From contig QNDG01000163.1 in the NCBI GenBank assembly GCA_003645915.1, positions 1-5,220 of the forward strand: 5,220 bases of DNA, read 5' to 3'. Of this stretch, positions 4,398 through 5,220 are shown in pieces (position 1 is the first letter of the stretch; each line of letters opens with the position of its first letter). Made by a program: the position numbers and the translations under genes. The notes below the pieces were generated by a model. It saw only the letters and a list, made by a program, of their open reading frames with translations, had not been told where the DNA came from and made no database searches. This DNA comes from Candidatus Zhuqueibacterota bacterium (lineage in GTDB: Bacteria; Zhuqueibacterota; QNDG01).

Positions 4398-5220
4398 ATG
4401 TCTAAAACATATTATGATATACTTGAAATTTCTTTAGATTCTTCAGGGGCCGAAATAAAAAGGGCCTATCGTAAACTGTCTATAAAGTATCATCCGGATA
4501 AGAATCCTGACAAGAACTCAAAAGAAAAATTTCAAGAAATAAAGGAAGCTTATGAAACTCTAAAAGACCCTGATTTAAAAGAGAAATATGATAAATCAAT
4601 ATTACCTAAAACAAAAAGGAAAAAAATAAAAAAAGGCAGTGATTTAAAAATAATTATCAATGTAACTCAAGAAGATCTAATTTTAGAAAGAAGAAAGCGC
4701 ATTATGACCCAACGAAAGGGTCTATGTACTCAATGTAATGGAACTGGCTCCTTTTTAAAAAAGACAAAAAAGTGCAAATTTTGTAACGGAACCGGATTAC
4801 AGGGCCTTGCTTTAGTCATGGGGAATCGTAAAAACTGTAAACATTGCGGAGGATCCGGGAATTTGCCGGAAGGGAGTTTTTGCTCAGTTTGTAATGGCTC
4901 TGGATTATATAAAGAAACTATATATCATGAAATAATTTTAAATCCAATGTCTGATTATTATATATTAAAGGGCTTGGGTAATTTTTGTTACTGCGGAAAA
5001 GCCGGAGATTTAATAGTTGGACTCAATATAATAAAAAATTCCAGTTATGAGATAAAAGGAAGAAATATTTCAGGAGATATTAAAATCAGTCCAGCTCAAG
5101 CAATTTTGGGAGATAAATTAAATTTAAATGTGTTTAATCGACAGATTAAAATAGATATACCTTCTGGCACTCAGAATAAACAAATTTTTGAAATAGAAAA
5201 TGGAGGTATAACCTATAAAA
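4398..5220 (+). CDS. dnaJ: DnaJ-family co-chaperone without Gly/Phe linker, 3' end outside window
   Basis: The first 274 residues are visible and the frame is open at the window edge. Residues 4-66 are a complete J domain with the essential HPD at 32-34 (YHPDKN), which stimulates Hsp70/DnaK ATPase activity. A zinc domain follows with all four CxxCxGxG repeats: C110 (CTQCNGTG), C126 (CKFCNGTG), C147 (CKHCGGSG) and C162 (CSVCNGSG). The substrate-binding domain then begins (GDLIVGL near 203, PAQAILGDKL near 232). The normal Gly/Phe-rich linker of 30 or more residues is replaced by a short Lys-rich stretch (KTKRKKIKKG, 71-80). An extra C197-x-C199 lies in the C-terminal domain. The ATG at 4398 fits the family; an in-frame ATG at 4383 would add five residues. 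There is no strong ribosome binding site. This is probably a second, specialised DnaJ, so the symbol denotes the family only. Confidence 0.88.
   Translation, partial: MSKTYYDILEISLDSSGAEIKRAYRKLSIKYHPDKNPDKNSKEKFQEIKEAYETLKDPDLKEKYDKSILPKTKRKKIKKGSDLKIIINVTQEDLILERRKRIMTQRKGLCTQCNGTGSFLKKTKKCKFCNGTGLQGLALVMGNRKNCKHCGGSGNLPEGSFCSVCNGSGLYKETIYHEIILNPMSDYYILKGLGNFCYCGKAGDLIVGLNIIKNSSYEIKGRNISGDIKISPAQAILGDKLNLNVFNRQIKIDIPSGTQNKQIFEIENGGITYK

Overview
The window looks like a low-GC bacterial chromosome holding the right-hand end of an integrated mobile element (about 1-2471), followed by AT-rich accessory DNA (about 2472-5220). I cannot name the organism. Clear Shine-Dalgarno sites, small overlapping genes, a tyrosine integrase and a DnaJ-family gene all fit Bacteria. 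Base composition changes sharply: by hand count, 241-300 is about 57% GC and 2701-2760 about 23% GC.

Left part (1-950): the 3' end of an unidentified gene (to 143), an 82-residue orphan (179-427), a long imperfect hairpin (429-491), a 76-residue orphan whose upstream ATG is cut off by a stop at codon 3 (540-770), and a 55-residue coiled-coil-like protein (783-950). All run rightward and look like the small accessory genes of a prophage or genomic island.

Integration module (951-2471): a promoter-like region with two copies of GTAGCGCTAAAA 52 bp apart leads into an excisionase-type DNA-binding protein (1055-1270) and a tyrosine recombinase (1353-2471). The recombinase keeps the nucleophilic Tyr but has Lys for the second catalytic Arg, and no His in the LGH box. 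Directly after its stop lies an open Lys/Pro-rich stretch to 2582. It reads like the 3' end of another gene, so the element/host junction may be here.

Right part (2583-5220): two overlapping genes encode a helix-turn-helix protein with three four-cysteine zinc motifs (2675-3211) and a small zinc-ribbon protein (3204-3620). Next comes a decayed 3' end of a tnpB transposon gene (about 3673-3847) with the usual GAAGCAAGAA right-end/omega-RNA motif; no intact gene marks it. An orphan of unknown function follows (3912-4325, possibly from 3861), then a 19-bp perfect inverted repeat. The 5' part of a DnaJ-type co-chaperone (4398 to the window edge) has all four CxxCxGxG motifs but no Gly/Phe linker.

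No defence, toxin-antitoxin or CRISPR system can be named from the sequence. The best candidates for something undescribed are the overlapping zinc-protein pair and the repeat-flanked orphan block.
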